64,000 nucleotides of DNA from Sipunculus nudus (GCA_026874595.1 CM049316.1:48982695-49046694); one strand, 5' to 3'. Numbered from the stretch's first letter, positions 48,201-58,877 are shown. The notes: generated by a model from the letters alone, not told the origin. A program made the numbers and translations.

Positions 48201-49258
48201 TTCATATTTTATATATCATCATAACAGGCATGGTCAAAGCAACAAGTTGGTGGGTCTTTTATTGTTTTGGAATTAAAAATTGATGTCTTTTTTTTCCCGT
48301 ACCCATAACACGGTATTTCTCACTAAATCCTGAATATTTCAGTAATGTCCTTTGTTAAGGTGCTTTTATATTGTGTAATCCTTGATCATGTGTGAGCAAA
48401 ATTTTCTGAGTGTGTGATATAAACCCAAATCAGGTCATAAATTGATAAGTTGATCAATTTCTTCCATACAGAGGAATAATGAGTTGTCAGTTTCTAGATT
48501 GTGTGCTAAGGGAAATTCTCCTGAACTTTGTACAACTTTTGACCTCAATACTTACCTATTGCATATGTCTGACATTTATCTTCTGAATGGGCTTGGTAAA
48601 AGCAACAATTTGATGGGTACTTTGTTATTCTATTTTAAAAGGTTAAGGAGTTATGTTCATTTTAATTTCCCCTACCCCTTAAGTGGGTGACAAAATCTTC
48701 AGTTTTTATGGTGCAAATAAACAGTCCAAAACCAGTACTAAGTCCCAGTTTATTCATTGTTTACATCCTTAAAATCAAAATATAGGCATATAGCAATAAG
48801 AAACATGAGGTTTTGCTAATTGGTGGTTGGGGGGGGGGGGGGTGGCAAGGTGGGTCCCTCAAGCAAGTGGACTACAGTGGGTCACTTGTTATATAAGTTT
48901 GATGATTATTTTGAGACTGTCACAGTTTTGTGCTTTACAGTCATATATTTTTTTTATTTAGCCTCTGAACTGCAGTATAGTGTTTTGAATGCTAATGTAA
49001 AATTTAAAAAAAACCTCATTGGTCCCTGGGATTTACACAGTTACTTTCATTGACAAATTCAGCTGTGACCCATTGGACTCTTTGACATATGACATCAGTT
49101 TCATCACTTCTGAACAAACTACTTCATGGTGTGAATTATTAAGAACAATTTACATTTTATGCTTCTGACTGTGAGCATCAGTTATTTCTGTCATTAAATG
49201 TCTGAAATTGCTGTCATTTGTTTTGTAGATTGAGATTGACATAGAGCCAACAGACAAG
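27262..49258 (+). CDS. NEDD8: NEDD8 ubiquitin-like modifier, N-terminal part (three exons, 3' end outside window)
   Basis: NEDD8 is a ubiquitin-like protein that is conjugated to cullins and so activates cullin-RING ubiquitin ligases. The coding exons join 27262-27279, 27408-27425 and 49229-49258, all in phase 0. They encode MLIKVK, TLTGKE and IEIDIEPTDK, the first 22 residues of the beta-grasp fold. These agree at every position with animal NEDD8 as I know it, and they differ clearly from ubiquitin, which has TLTGKT then LEVEPSD. Every border is GT/AG, with pyrimidine-rich or T-rich acceptors. The ATG has an A at -3. About 50 more residues, including the C-terminal diglycine, must lie to the right of the window; I searched the + strand after 49258 by eye and found no exon starting VERIK. 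The gene is intact as far as seen. Ubiquitin and RAD23 are ruled out by sequence. Confidence 0.95.
27408..27425 (+). CDS. NEDD8: NEDD8 coding exon 2, an 18-nt microexon (TLTGKE)
   Basis: A long T-rich tract and CAACAG acceptor end at 27407. Eighteen nucleotides encode TLTGKE, and a GTGAGC donor begins at 27426. The length is divisible by three, so skipping this exon would keep frame but remove the loop between the first two beta strands. Intron 1 before it is only 128 bp (27280-27407). Confidence 0.93.
27426..31195. other. NEDD8 intron 2, first low-copy stretch
   Basis: Apart from the inverted repeat at 29952-30208 and two short TA runs (29012, 29110), no elements are recognised. A strong acceptor-like site ends at 28728 (CCTCATTTCTTTTGACAG), followed by an open stretch of 11 codons and a stop. 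A GCTGGC-rich simple repeat lies at 28310-28440. Confidence 0.5.
29952..30208. repeat. Inverted repeat with ~57-bp arms
   Basis: Arms at 29952-30008 and 30152-30208 share TTGTTTCAG, TAGTGGTGTGCA and GCATGTGTTACATCA in opposite orientation, about 85-90% identical by eye, with a ~143-bp loop. The loop holds a further duplication of TGTGTAGCCAGTGG. It could be a small foldback element. No target duplication was identified. Confidence 0.65.
31196..32160 (+). mobile_element. Family-A element A4, internally deleted, with tandem 3' block
   Basis: The 5' hairpin and TCCG tract (31196-31270) run into a shortened core. A block starting TAGCTATTGAATTATTTTACT is then repeated at 31527, 31801 and 31981. 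A poly-G run of varying length follows that block start in the second and third copies. No 3' terminus is seen. Confidence 0.7.
32476..35054 (+). mobile_element. Family-A element A5, complete
   Basis: Both termini are present: the 5' hairpin at 32480 and the 3' CAGCTGAGC plus GACCCATAGGTC ending CCCTTG. Two related ~680-bp core units (TTAGATGTCCCC at 32601, TTAGATGTCTCC at about 33281) lie in the first half. The second half is AT-rich and shared with A6 and A11. It lies in NEDD8 intron 2. Confidence 0.85.
35210..36061 (+). mobile_element. Non-autonomous Helitron, 852 bp
   Basis: It starts TCTAATACTTATAA after a host A. It ends with the palindrome CCCGGTATACCGGG (36036-36049), then eight bases and CTAG (36058-36061), followed by T. 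These are the canonical Helitron ends and insertion context. No coding capacity for Rep/helicase is present. Confidence 0.88.
36062..37690. other. AT-rich intronic DNA between the two Helitrons
   Basis: Only the poly-C tract and AT-rich sequence are seen. The short frames here show no family resemblance. Confidence 0.5.
36584..36608. repeat. Poly-C tract
   Basis: About 25 C residues, the longest homopolymer in the window. Other C or G runs of 9 or more lie at 1234, 7553, 10261, 22590, 23399, 27659, 31826, 31985, 48829, 50742 and 63540. Confidence 0.85.
37691..38682 (+). mobile_element. Non-autonomous Helitron, 992 bp, second copy
   Basis: It has the same TCTAATACTTATAA start and the same end (CCCGATATGCCGGG hairpin, CTAG at 38679-38682, then T). 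It is longer than the first copy because of extra internal sequence. Short open frames inside are not conserved between the copies. Confidence 0.88.
38850..39551 (+). repeat. 280-bp-type monomers before the ISL2EU relic
   Basis: Homologous to 8045-8800 of A3, including the introductory segment with ACATGTGAACTGGTGCC. The array resumes at 41019-41470, so the transposon landed inside it. Confidence 0.7.
39782..39961 (+). pseudogene. YqaJ-like exonuclease domain fragment, 59 codons
   Basis: The frame from ATG 39782 to TAA 39959 encodes 59 residues. It has the typical YqaJ C-terminal sequence: a K-L-I-L-N-K-K-H strand, then QVQAQIACTG, NCSFVGF and FNEVFW. The QVQ-Q motif and the hydrophobic strands match YqaJ/lambda-exonuclease-type nucleases carried by animal ISL2EU transposons. 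The same frame is open upstream (39692-39772) but is cut by a stop at 39773-39775, so this is the tail of a longer, broken gene. The N-terminal nuclease half is not recognisable. Confidence 0.7.
40060..40782 (-). pseudogene. ISL2EU/Harbinger-like DDE transposase relic
   Basis: Read on the minus strand, 40782-40459 encodes 107 residues including EFLVTLVHIRRG and GTLSNYKQKHS, which resemble the front of the transposase catalytic core. Shifted frames then give PGSIYDAA (40434-40411), TLNMPIF and YVERAIRQIK (about 40220-40190). These carry the second acidic residue and the E of the V-E-R-A-I helix expected in this superfamily. The first aspartate appears replaced by tyrosine. Several stops and frame changes show it is dead. 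The 159-codon + strand frame over the same bases is its shadow. Confidence 0.65.
40881..40902. repeat. (AC)n microsatellite inside the ISL2EU relic
   Basis: AC run of about 22 bp just inside the right inverted repeat. Confidence 0.85.
41019..41470 (+). repeat. 280-bp-type monomers after the ISL2EU relic
   Basis: Continuation of the array at 38850-39551. Contains GGTGGTGCCACC near 41154 and GGTGGCACCACC near 41297, and ends like the 3' side of A3 (CATGCCTCACT). Confidence 0.65.
41610..42000 (+). repeat. Family-A core fragment without ends
   Basis: It matches the CTGCCTAATATCAAAA-containing core of A5/A6 but lacks the hairpin and the 3' palindrome. Confidence 0.65.
42203..44624 (+). mobile_element. 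Family-A element A6, complete
   Basis: The layout is as in A5, with a clean (GTCC)n run at about 42259-42287 after the hairpin. It is a close relative of A5 and A11 along the whole length, with small deletions (for example at 43021-43050). Confidence 0.85.
44640..45254 (+). repeat. D-type array fragment next to A6
   Basis: Units with GGTGGCACCA variants and the CATATCTCAGGAGTGG segment fill the space between A6 and A7. Confidence 0.55.
45255..47547 (+). mobile_element. Family-A element A7, complete, with a different core
   Basis: The 5' hairpin at 45259 is followed by one A3-type monomer (45350-45620). Monomers of the SNNGGTGGCACCACC-type D array follow (45640-46500). The 3' block (46860-47547) matches the 3' part of A2. 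So the same ends enclose a different set of core repeats. Confidence 0.75.
47590..48010 (+). mobile_element. Family-A element A8, 5' part only
   Basis: The 5' hairpin at 47594, an imperfect TCCG tract and one core unit are present. Similarity fades after about 48010, and no convincing 3' end is seen before exon 3 of NEDD8. Confidence 0.65.
48011..49228. other. Intronic DNA directly before NEDD8 exon 3
   Basis: Diverged repeat debris to about 48890 (with a G14 run near 48829), then low-copy DNA up to the exon 3 acceptor. No further gene is seen. Confidence 0.5.
49229..49258 (+). CDS. NEDD8: NEDD8 coding exon 3 (IEIDIEPTDK)
   Basis: The acceptor TTTTGTAG ends at 49228. Thirty nucleotides encode IEIDIEPTDK in phase 0, and a GTAATG donor begins at 49259. 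This exon is an island of low-copy DNA between repeat-derived stretches, 21.8 kb downstream of exon 2. The next expected residues (V-E-R-I-K) are not found before the end of the window. Confidence 0.93.
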
Positions 49259-49429
49259 GTAATGTGACCAGATTGAAATTATGTGTACTAGATCTAATGC
49301 ATCTTAATCCCAGGCATTTGAAATCATCTGTTAAATATTTGTTTTGAAGCCCCTTATATGTTTTCCTGTTCCATGCTTAACCTATATGTTTATCATTGGT
49401 CGATCAATGAGATCTCTGGAATGGTACAA

Positions 49430-50503
49430 GGTCTAATATGGTTTAGAGTGGCCCCACATTTATTGTATGGTTAAAGCATGGTCGTGCCACTGCAGAGATT
49501 TCTTTTGGACGCAATTTCTCAAAAAATATTTTACAGATAATACTTGACATATGTATAGATATGGTGGGAGGACAAAGACTATTTAAAACGGGGTCATGAC
49601 CTGTACTAGGAGAGTGACCTTGACCTTAAATTGTTCCATTTTCAGGGAAAATCACACAAATTCTTAATTATCTCAAGAAATATTGCATGGATTGATTCCA
49701 AAATCAAGTTAACCAAAGATCTTGGATAGTGTTGTCATATACCGGAAACTGGTGGCTCCACTTTTTATCCTTTTCTTGTTATCATGCCTTTAATACCCCA
49801 TCATTGCCACTTGACAGTACTGTGAGAATTATAAGTCAAAAACTAATGGGCAGATTTCTTTCATATTATGCATATACATAGAAATTGTTAATGGGATGAT
49901 GTATATTTAAATTTGGGATATAACCTTTCCTGTGAGAGTGGCCCAGACCTTGTATATAGCCATATATGATGAAAATCAAACAAAATTATAAATATCTCAA
50001 CAAGGTATGCATGGATTTGGGACAAAAATTTAATTGACCGAAGATCTTGGATAGCATTGTCTTCTGCAGAAAACAGGTGGTGCCACCTTCTGTCCTTATC
50101 TTGTTTTTGCGCCTTTTAATACCCCATCATTTGCACCTGACAGTACTCTGAGCATTATAAGTCAAAAACTAATGGACAGATTGGGCTGAAATTGTGCATG
50201 TCATTTGATCTTGGATACCTCCATCTTATAAGTTATATTCAAGACTGATGGAGCCATCTGTAATCTTTATTGTGTGGGGTCCATCTGTATGTTTGCTTTT
50301 GGTGAAAATTGCTCATATCTCAGGAGTGGTTCAATGTATTGGTCTGTACATCCATCTTGGAGAGTTTTTTTTGTAAACCAAACAGGTGACGCCACCTACC
50401 TTACCATTATCATTGTATAAATGCTGTAATGGCCTGAATTTGTGCATGCCATAGATCTTGGATACCTCTATCTCATATTAAAGACTGGTGGCGTCATCTG
50501 CAA
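49430..50503 (+). repeat. D-type array in NEDD8 intron 3
   Basis: Diverged tandem units with TGGTGGCTCCAC, AGGTGGTGCCACC and AGGTGACGCCACC variants of the palindrome, like those at 62320-63600. Confidence 0.6.
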
Positions 50504-50572
50504 TTTTTAGCTCAGCTGACTGAAAGTCATCTGACCTATAGCAGTCAGTCTTTGTCCGTTGTCCGTCTGTCT
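50504..50572 (+). mobile_element. Family-A element A9, terminal fragment
   Basis: Only the hairpin and TCCG tract remain before the sequence becomes low-copy. Confidence 0.6.
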
Positions 50573-51693
50573 GTTCTCACCCAATTGGATCTACTTTTAC
50601 ATCGGCAAGGTTCACGTGATACGTGATATGGTCTGGCGTGTTTATTTTGAAAAGTCTTTTAAATGGACAATGTTCACGTGACCTGGACTGGCGTTTTTAT
50701 TATGAAAAGGCAACATGAGAGGTCGAATCATGATTTGAGGGGGGGGGGGTAGTTAGAGTTTCCTGGAACCATTGTCTCACGTGCCATATATATGCATTAG
50801 AATGGTTTCTTTCCCACAGGGCTGAGAAACAATGAGAATTCTCGTAGTACTATAGGCTATATATAGTAGAGCAATAATTTATAAGATATATAATATATAT
50901 GCACATTAATGTAAACAAATCGTTATGTACAAGAATATAAAATAACGGAAAATCAATCATTTTCATTGTTGGAAAGGTGTTTTTAAAATGTGCTATTGGG
51001 GATAATACACATAATACCAAAGTTTATAAACATGGGAAAACGATACAAGTTTAACTGTGAAGTAACAACAAAGAAACGTGTTTTTTAAGGTACATTTTTA
51101 TGTATGTTATGTGATTCAAGCCTACGCAAGTCCAGCAATGCCTATCAAAATTATGCCTAGTTACTATGATTTCATAGCAGTACATTCTGATATCTTAGAG
51201 GAAATCTGCACGTACATATTTCCACTTACATATCCAGGTCTTCAATTTGCACTTTATTTCAATGACATTTAAATGAAGCATAACTGCGTCATTTAAAATT
51301 AATATAAAATGGAAATATAATATACAATTATATGTATTCAATTCAACCTCACTTGAAGAAAAGTAGGAAGTTTATTTTATAATTTTGAGACGCACAATTC
51401 CTTGGTTCACTGGATGGATACACGAGACCTTACTTAAAATCATATATTTAATCTGGTAACCTCCATATGAAACTTTGTATATACACCTTTAAGCCCTCAT
51501 ATAGTCAGAAGTCACTGCTGATAAATCTTCAGTTTCAGCAGGAAAGCATGCGATCTCTCCAGGCTGCAAGGTGGTGATTTCACGGAGATGCAGAGTTCCA
51601 GTTAGTAAAAAACAACATGCAGCAACAATTCAATAATTCTAAGGAAACACCTGGCATGTTCCAAAAACTTCTAATAAGTAATGATATATTTGG
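50573..51693. other. Low-copy intronic DNA in NEDD8 intron 3
   Basis: A near-duplication TTCACGTGAT/TTCACGTGAC with GGCGT-TTTATT lies at about 50610-50705. The rest is AT-rich with no recognisable gene or element end. Confidence 0.45.
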
Positions 51694-52142
51694 TTTTTAG
51701 CTCAGCTGACTATAAGTCATCTGAGCTATAGTCGTGGTCCATTGTCTGTCCGTCCGTCCGTCCGTAGATGTGGCACGGTTTGAAACCGTAAGACCTAGGA
51801 ATCCAAAATTCAGCATAATGTTAGATGTCCCCAAGATCTCCTACCAAGCCGAAAACTGGGTCTTTGCGACTTCATTCCTTTGAGAAATTAAGGAAAAACC
51901 TCAATTTTTTATTAAAAACCTATTTTCACACTTCAGGACTGCCTAATATCAAAACCACTCATCTGTTTTTCCTCATATTTACCATAAATATTCCTCTATA
52001 TAATTCCTATGTACATGCCAGAAATTAGGTCTGTATTATATAATTTAAAAAAGTTATGGGCCCAAACATGATGCATTTTGTAAATAATCAGGAAAGAAAT
52101 TATATCACTTAACACAAAACTTGTTAAAGCTAAGCACTTTTT

Positions 52143-54582
52143 TATGCCCCCGCCACAAAGTGGCCGGGGCATATAGTTTTACCCATGTCCGTCATTCCGT
52201 CCTTCCGTCATTCCGAAATTAAACAGTTGTACGGACGTTTTTTCGCAATGCCTGCAGATATTGGCCTGATTTTTGGTGTGTGGGCAGATATAGACCAGTT
52301 ACAGATCGAGTTCGCGTTTCATCCCGGTTGACCTACTTTTGACCGTTTTACGGCTCCTACACTTAGAAAATTTCATGAAAAATATAAATTTCATGACAAA
52401 TACACATGTACGGACTTTTTTTCGCAATGCCTGCAGATATTGGCCTGATTTTTGGTGTGTGGGCAGATAATGACCAGTTACAGATCAAGTTCGCGTTTCG
52501 TCCCGGTTGACCTACTTTTGACCCTTTTACGGCTCCTGAACATAGAAAATTTCATGAAAAATATGAAATTTCATGACAAATACTTATGTACGGACTTTTT
52601 TTTCGCAATGCCTGCAGATATTGGCCTGATTTTTGGTGTGTGGGCAGATAATGACCAGTTACAGATCGAGTTCGCGTTTTGTCCCGGTTGACCTACTTTT
52701 GATCGTTTTACGGCTCCTGAACATAGAAAATTTCATGAAAAATATGAAATTTCATGACAAAATACACATGTACAGACTTTTTTCGCAATGCCTGCAGATA
52801 TTGGCCTGATTTTTGGAGTGTGGGCAGATAATGACCAGTTACAGATCGAGTTCTTGTTTTGTCCCGGTTGACCTACTTTTGACCGTTTTACGGCTCCTGA
52901 ACATAGAAAATTTCATGAAAAATATGAAATTTCATGACAAATACACATGTACGGACTTTTTTTCGCAATGCCTGCAGATATTGGCCTGATTTTTGGTGTG
53001 TGTGCAGATATTGACCAGTTACAGATTGAGTTTGCGTTTTGTTCCAGTTGACCTACTTTTGACTGTTTTACAGCTGCTAAACTTAGAAAATTTCATGAAA
53101 AATAGAAATTTTCATGACAAATACACATGTACGGACTTTTTTTTTGCAATGCCTGCAGATATTGGCCTGATTTTTGGAGTGTGGGCAGATAATGACCAGT
53201 TACAGATTGAGTTCTTGTTTTGTCCCGGTTGACCTACTTTTGACCGTTTTACGGCTCCTGAACATAGAAAATTTCATGAAAAATATGAAATTTCATGACA
53301 AATACACATGTACGGACTTTTTTTCGCAATGCCTGCAGATATTGGCCTGATTTTTGGTGTGTGGGCAGATATTGACCAGTTACAGATCGAGTTCTTGTTT
53401 TGTCCCAGTTGACCTACTTTTGACTGTTTTACGGCTCCTAAACTTAGAAAATTTCATGAAAAATAGAAATTTTCATGACAAATACACATGTACGGACTTT
53501 TTTTCGCAATGCCTGCAGATATTGGCCTGATTTTTTGTGTGTGGGCAGATATAGACCAGTTACAGATCGAGTTCGCGTTTTGTCCAGGTTAACCTACTTT
53601 TGACTGTTTTATGGCTCCTGAACTTAGAAAATTTCATGAAAAATATGAAATTTCATGACAAATACACATGTACGGACTTTTTTTCGCAATGCCTGCAGAT
53701 ATTGGCCTGATTTTTCGTGTGTGGGCAGATATTGACCAGTTACAGATCAAGTTCGCGTTTCGTCCCAGTTGACCTACTTTTGATTGTTTTACGGCTCCTG
53801 AACATAGAAAATTTCATGTAAAATATAAATTTTCTTGACAAATACACTTGTACAGACTTTTCTTCGCAATACCTGCAGATATTGGCCTGTTTTTTGGTGT
53901 GTGGGCAGATAATGACCAGTTACAGGTCGAGTTCACGTTTTGTTCCAGTTGACCTACTTTTGACCATTTGACGGTGCTCTAACATAGAAAATTTCATAAA
54001 AAAGTGCACATGTATGGACTTTTTTCGCAGTGCCTGCAGATACGGGCCTGATTTTTGGTGTGTAGGCAGATAATGACCAGTTACAGATCGAGTTCTTGTT
54101 TTGTCCCAGTTGACCTACTTTTGACCATTTGACTGCTCCTGAACATAGAAAGTTTCTTTAAAATAGAAATTTTCATAACAAATGCATATGTACTGATTTT
54201 TTTCCTCAATGCCTGCAGATACCACCCTGATTTTTTATGTGTGGGCAGATAATGACAGTTACAGATCGAGTTCGCGTTTCATCCCGGTTGACCTACTTTT
54301 GATTGTTTTAAGGCTCCTAAACATAGAAAATTTCATGAAAGACAGAAATTTTTATGGAAAATGCACATGTATGGACTTTTTTTTCACAATGCCTGCATAT
54401 ACTGGCATGATTTTTGTTGTGTTGCTTTATAATGACCCGTTACAGATTGAGTTTGCATTTTGCCCTTGTTGACCTACTTTTGACAATACGACACCTCCTG
54501 AACTTAAAAAATTTTTCAAAATAGTACAAATGTTTCTAATTTGCCCCAGGCGGGGGCATTCGTGTCATTCCGACACGTCTAG
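52143..54582 (+). mobile_element. Helentron-like non-autonomous element P1 with thirteen ~180-bp core repeats
   Basis: The 5' end carries a hairpin (ATGCCCC...GGGGCAT, 52144-52171). An 11-bp subterminal inverted repeat ATGCCCCCGCC (52144-52154) faces GGCGGGGGCAT (54549-54559). The 3' end is a hairpin CGTGTC/GACACG (54561-54577) followed by CTAG at 54579-54582. A TCCG-rich tract follows the 5' hairpin. It sits in a T-run of the host family-A element, as the uninterrupted copies at 41815 and 42660 show. This matches rolling-circle (Helitron/Helentron) non-autonomous elements; no Rep/helicase is encoded here. Confidence 0.8.
52231..54540 (+). repeat. Tandem array, 13 units of ~180 bp
   Basis: The landmark TGTACGGACTTTTT recurs with starts near 52231, 52410, 52590, 52772, 52951, 53131, 53312, 53492, 53672, 53852, 54013, 54192 and 54371. 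Spacing is 179-182 except one 161-bp unit. The last units are the most diverged. Short open frames within units are not conserved enough to suggest coding. Confidence 0.92.
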
Positions 54583-57500
54583 TTTTCAGTAATAATACTT
54601 TTATTAATCAAAATTAAATTGTATACCCAAAATAAGATCAAAATCTTTTAAATTTTTTAAAATATTAGCAAAAATAAAAAATTGGTACCTTAAATTTTGC
54701 CCAACTTTGACCATGGCACATTTTTTTGCTGTAACTGCTGTGGATTTAATTTTCACAGCATGTTTTTGTTAGCATTTCAACTGTTAACACCAAAAATTTG
54801 AAACCAGTTGATCAAAAACTGTAGATTTTATTCAAGTTTTCAAGCACCATGTCACATATTGCTAGTGTTATGCAGTTTGCTAGAGCTCAGCTCCCGAGCT
54901 TCAGCTCTAAGTTCCTTAAATTTGGCATACAGTTGGATTTCTCCAAAATCCCCTACCATGCCAAGAATTTGGTCACTAGGACTTAATTCCTTCGAGATAT
55001 CAATGAAAAACTTCATTTTTCCATTAAAAACCCATTGTTACACTTCAAGACTGCCTCATATCAAAACCACTGATCTGACTTTGATCATATATAATATACA
55101 TATTTTTCTATACATTCGCTATGCACATGCCAGAAATGATGTCAGTATTGTGTATTTTTTTTAAGTTATGGGCCCAAACATAATGCACTTTTTTAAAAAT
55201 CAAGAAATATATTTACTCACCTTAGAAGAGAATTGCTGAAGCTGGAGACTTTTTGTCAGGAATATAACTTTATTTAATCAAGATTCGATTGTTTACCCAA
55301 AATTAGATCTGAATTTTGCAAATTTTTCAAGTTATATAAAAAATCAGTACCCTAAATTTTGTCCAACTTTGGCAATGGCATGTTTTTTTTCTGTAAGCAC
55401 TGTTGATTTAATTTTCACAGCATATATACATAAGGATTTAATCTTTTTCAATCTGAAATTTCAAAGGAAATGATTGAAAAGAGTAGCTTTTATTCAAGTT
55501 TTCATACACCATGTCAAGTGTTGTTTACATCTAGCCCACCTAGTAGTAAAGCCTTCACTTGCATTATGTAACCCACCCCAGGCAGCTTGTCTTGGCTCAG
55601 CTGGGCCACTACTAGCAGGCTTCTTCTCTGCCCTGCACACCCTCCCCCCCTAGATGATGCATTAACTAGATGAATGTTATAATTTTCTGTATTTCATTTT
55701 ATTCCTGGCTATGCTACATTTTAGATTTTGTATTTACCACCAGGGTTTCAATGATTAAAGTGCACATTTAATTGTGTCCACAAAGTGGTGTATTGCTATG
55801 AAAGTGTGGATGTTCATCAGATAAGTAATTCCTTCCTTGAGAAAAGTAAAAACTTCACAAGGTGTGAAATTGACTATTAATTCCAGGAATAAATTAAAGC
55901 TTAGATTGTAATTAGCATAATGATGATGTTTGTCCCTCATTCAACCAACAGTGTGTATACTTTATTTGAAAAGATGTTTTTATTTTACCAAATTTACAGA
56001 ATCTTATTTTATTTTGGTGAATAAGATTAAGCATGTACTGAAAACTCCAATGTGCAAAACTTTTTAATAGTGATTCAAGGAATAATCTTGCAGATGCCTT
56101 GTTGTGGCATTATTTTCTTTTAAATTCAGTTTAAAAATTTGTGATTTAAAAATAATAAAAATATATGTGTATGCATAATATGACCGAATACGAGCTACAC
56201 TCTGGATGTATAATGATTGCAACTAAGAATTCTAATATTTTAACTTATATTTTCAGTGTTTTTTTAATACAAATTTATAAAACTTGTAAATAAAAAAAAT
56301 TAATCAGATAAAATCTATTATAATGGAAAAAGTGGATATGCTTAAATAATATAAACTTAAATGTATTATTCCCTTGAATGTGAAATAAAGGTATTAGTCC
56401 AGACCTAGGAATCCAAAATTCGGCATAATGTTAGATGTCCCCAAGATCTCCTACCAAGCCGAAAACTGGGTCTTTGCAGCTTCGTTCCTTTCAGAAATTA
56501 AGGAAAAACCTCAATTTTTTATTTAAAACCTATTTTCACACTTCAGGACTGCCTAATATCAAAACCACTTATCTGTTTTTCCTCATATTTACCATAAATA
56601 TTCCTCTATATAGTTCCTATATACATGCCAGAAATTATGTCTGTATTATTTAATTTAAAAAAGTTATGGGCCCAAACATGATGCATTTTGTAAAAAATCA
56701 GGAAAGATATTTGATCACTTAACACAAAAAACGTTAAAGCTATGGACCTTTTTTCCAGTAATATAACTTTAATTAATCAAAATTAAATTGTATACCCAAA
56801 ATTAGATGAAAATCTTTTAAATTTTTTAAAATATTAATAAAAATAAAAAATTGGTACCTTAAATTTTGCCCAACTTTGACCATGGCACGTTTTTTTTTAC
56901 TGTAAGTACTGTGGATTTAATTTTCACAGCATGTTTTTGTTAGCATTTCAACTGTTAACACCAAAAATTTGAAACCAGTTGATCAAAAACTGTTGATTTT
57001 AATCAAGTTTTCAAGCACCATGTAACATATTGTTTACATCAAGCTAGTGTTATGCAGTTTGCAAGAGCTCAGCTCCCCAGCTTCAGCTCTAAGTTCCTTA
57101 AATTCGGCATACAGTTAGATGTCTCCAAAATCCCCTACCATGCCAAGAATTTGGTCACTAGGTCTTAATACCTTCGAGATATTAATGAAAAACTTCATTT
57201 TTCCATTAAAAACCCATTGTTACACTTCAAGACTGCCTAATATCAAAACCACTGATCTGACTTTAATCATATATAATATACATATTTTTCATTCTCTATG
57301 CACATGCCAGAATGATGTCAGTTTTGTGTAATTGTTTTAAGTTATGGGCCCAAACATAATGCACTTGGTAAAAAATCAAGAAATATATTTACTCCCTTAA
57401 CAAGGGCATTGCTGAAGCTAGAGATTTTTTTGTCAGGGATGTAACATTATTTAATCAAGATTCAATTGAATACCCAAAATTAGTTCTGAATTTTTCAAAT

Positions 57501-58877
57501 TTTATAAGTTATTAGCCTAAATATAAAATTAGTACCTTAAATTTTGCCCAAATGTGACCATGGCACGTTTGTTTCCCGTGAGCACTGTTGATATAATTTT
57601 CATATCATGCACACATAAGGATTTCAGCTTTTTAGTTTAGAAATCTGAAAGAAATTGGCCAAATATTGTAGCTTTTATTAATGTTTTTTATGAGACCCTG
57701 TCAGAGCTCTCTCCAGCCCCTCTTGAGTCACCACTTTGTTGACCTTGTTGACCTTTCATCAAATTATGCACGCTTGAGGCGAGAATCCAGGCAGCTTATG
57801 GCCAGCCACAGTTGATCCAGGTGTCCAACCCAACTCATCTAGTAGTTTTAACCAACAACATAACAATAAACAATAAATTAATAATTTTTTATTGGTTTTT
57901 AATAACAAATTAAAGAAAAATAGAAAAGAAATTTGTTAGTTTATAATAACAGGAAATTAACTTGCAGTTACTGATGATATAAGAATCTTGTATCGATGGG
58001 TAGAATGTCACATATTCCAAATAACACCATGCAGTCACCTATGGCATTTCTCAGTTCAATTTTAATGATAAAGAAGTAAACCATATTATTCATTACTAAT
58101 CATTAGGGATTATATGAAGGAAATTAATGATAGACAAAGATGCAGTTGTCTAGTGTGTACATTGATGTGAAATTAGTCCAAAATGAATTTTTTACAGTTA
58201 TTTTTTAATATAAATAAAGGCCATAAAACCAGGTACTTATGATCATTATTTAAATGTGGGATTTTTGTATATTCTGGATTCTCAACATCTTTGTTTGGTG
58301 AAAACTGAATAAATACCAGACATGGTGCGAATACTTTGTAATTGTATTTAAATACGAATATGATTATGTACTCCGTTATAAAATTTCTTGCATAAAGAAT
58401 GGGAATTCAGGTAAAAATGAAAGTATATGAATACTCGTGCAAATACTTTCAAAATGTATTCATGAATGCATTCATGAATATATTCTTTAATATTATTTTA
58501 ATAATCATATCAGTTATATTTCATTTTAAAAAATCATATGATTCTCTTATTATTTTTAATAAAAATTATATTTGGGACAATATTTGTAATTTTTTTAATA
58601 AATAGTTAAACTCTTATATTATATGTTCTGCTAATAAGTTATATGGCCAAGTCAAAATCTGTGTGACAGTAGTACTCCATTTGTTAATAAAATAAATGAA
58701 ATCAATCCTCTTCCCTGTCTCCAAAGGTACTATCAAAATCATACATAAGCTAAACAACAACAACTCATAATACAGCTTATATTTATTACCACACAAAACC
58801 AGCATGTGCCTCATTTCTAAATAATATTTTTTTATCATATATAACAGCTGAGCGTCGTGACCCATAGGTCCTTTGTT

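Larger units (their letters stand above)
51694..58877 (+). mobile_element. Composite family-A element A10/A11: two bodies, one pair of ends
   Basis: The 5' hairpin lies at 51698 and the 3' terminus at 58843-58877. Between them are two complete bodies joined at about 56400, where body one (ending TTAGTCC) passes directly into the core of body two (AGACCTAGGAATCC) with no terminus between. Body one is also interrupted by element P1 (52143-54582). Confidence 0.7.
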
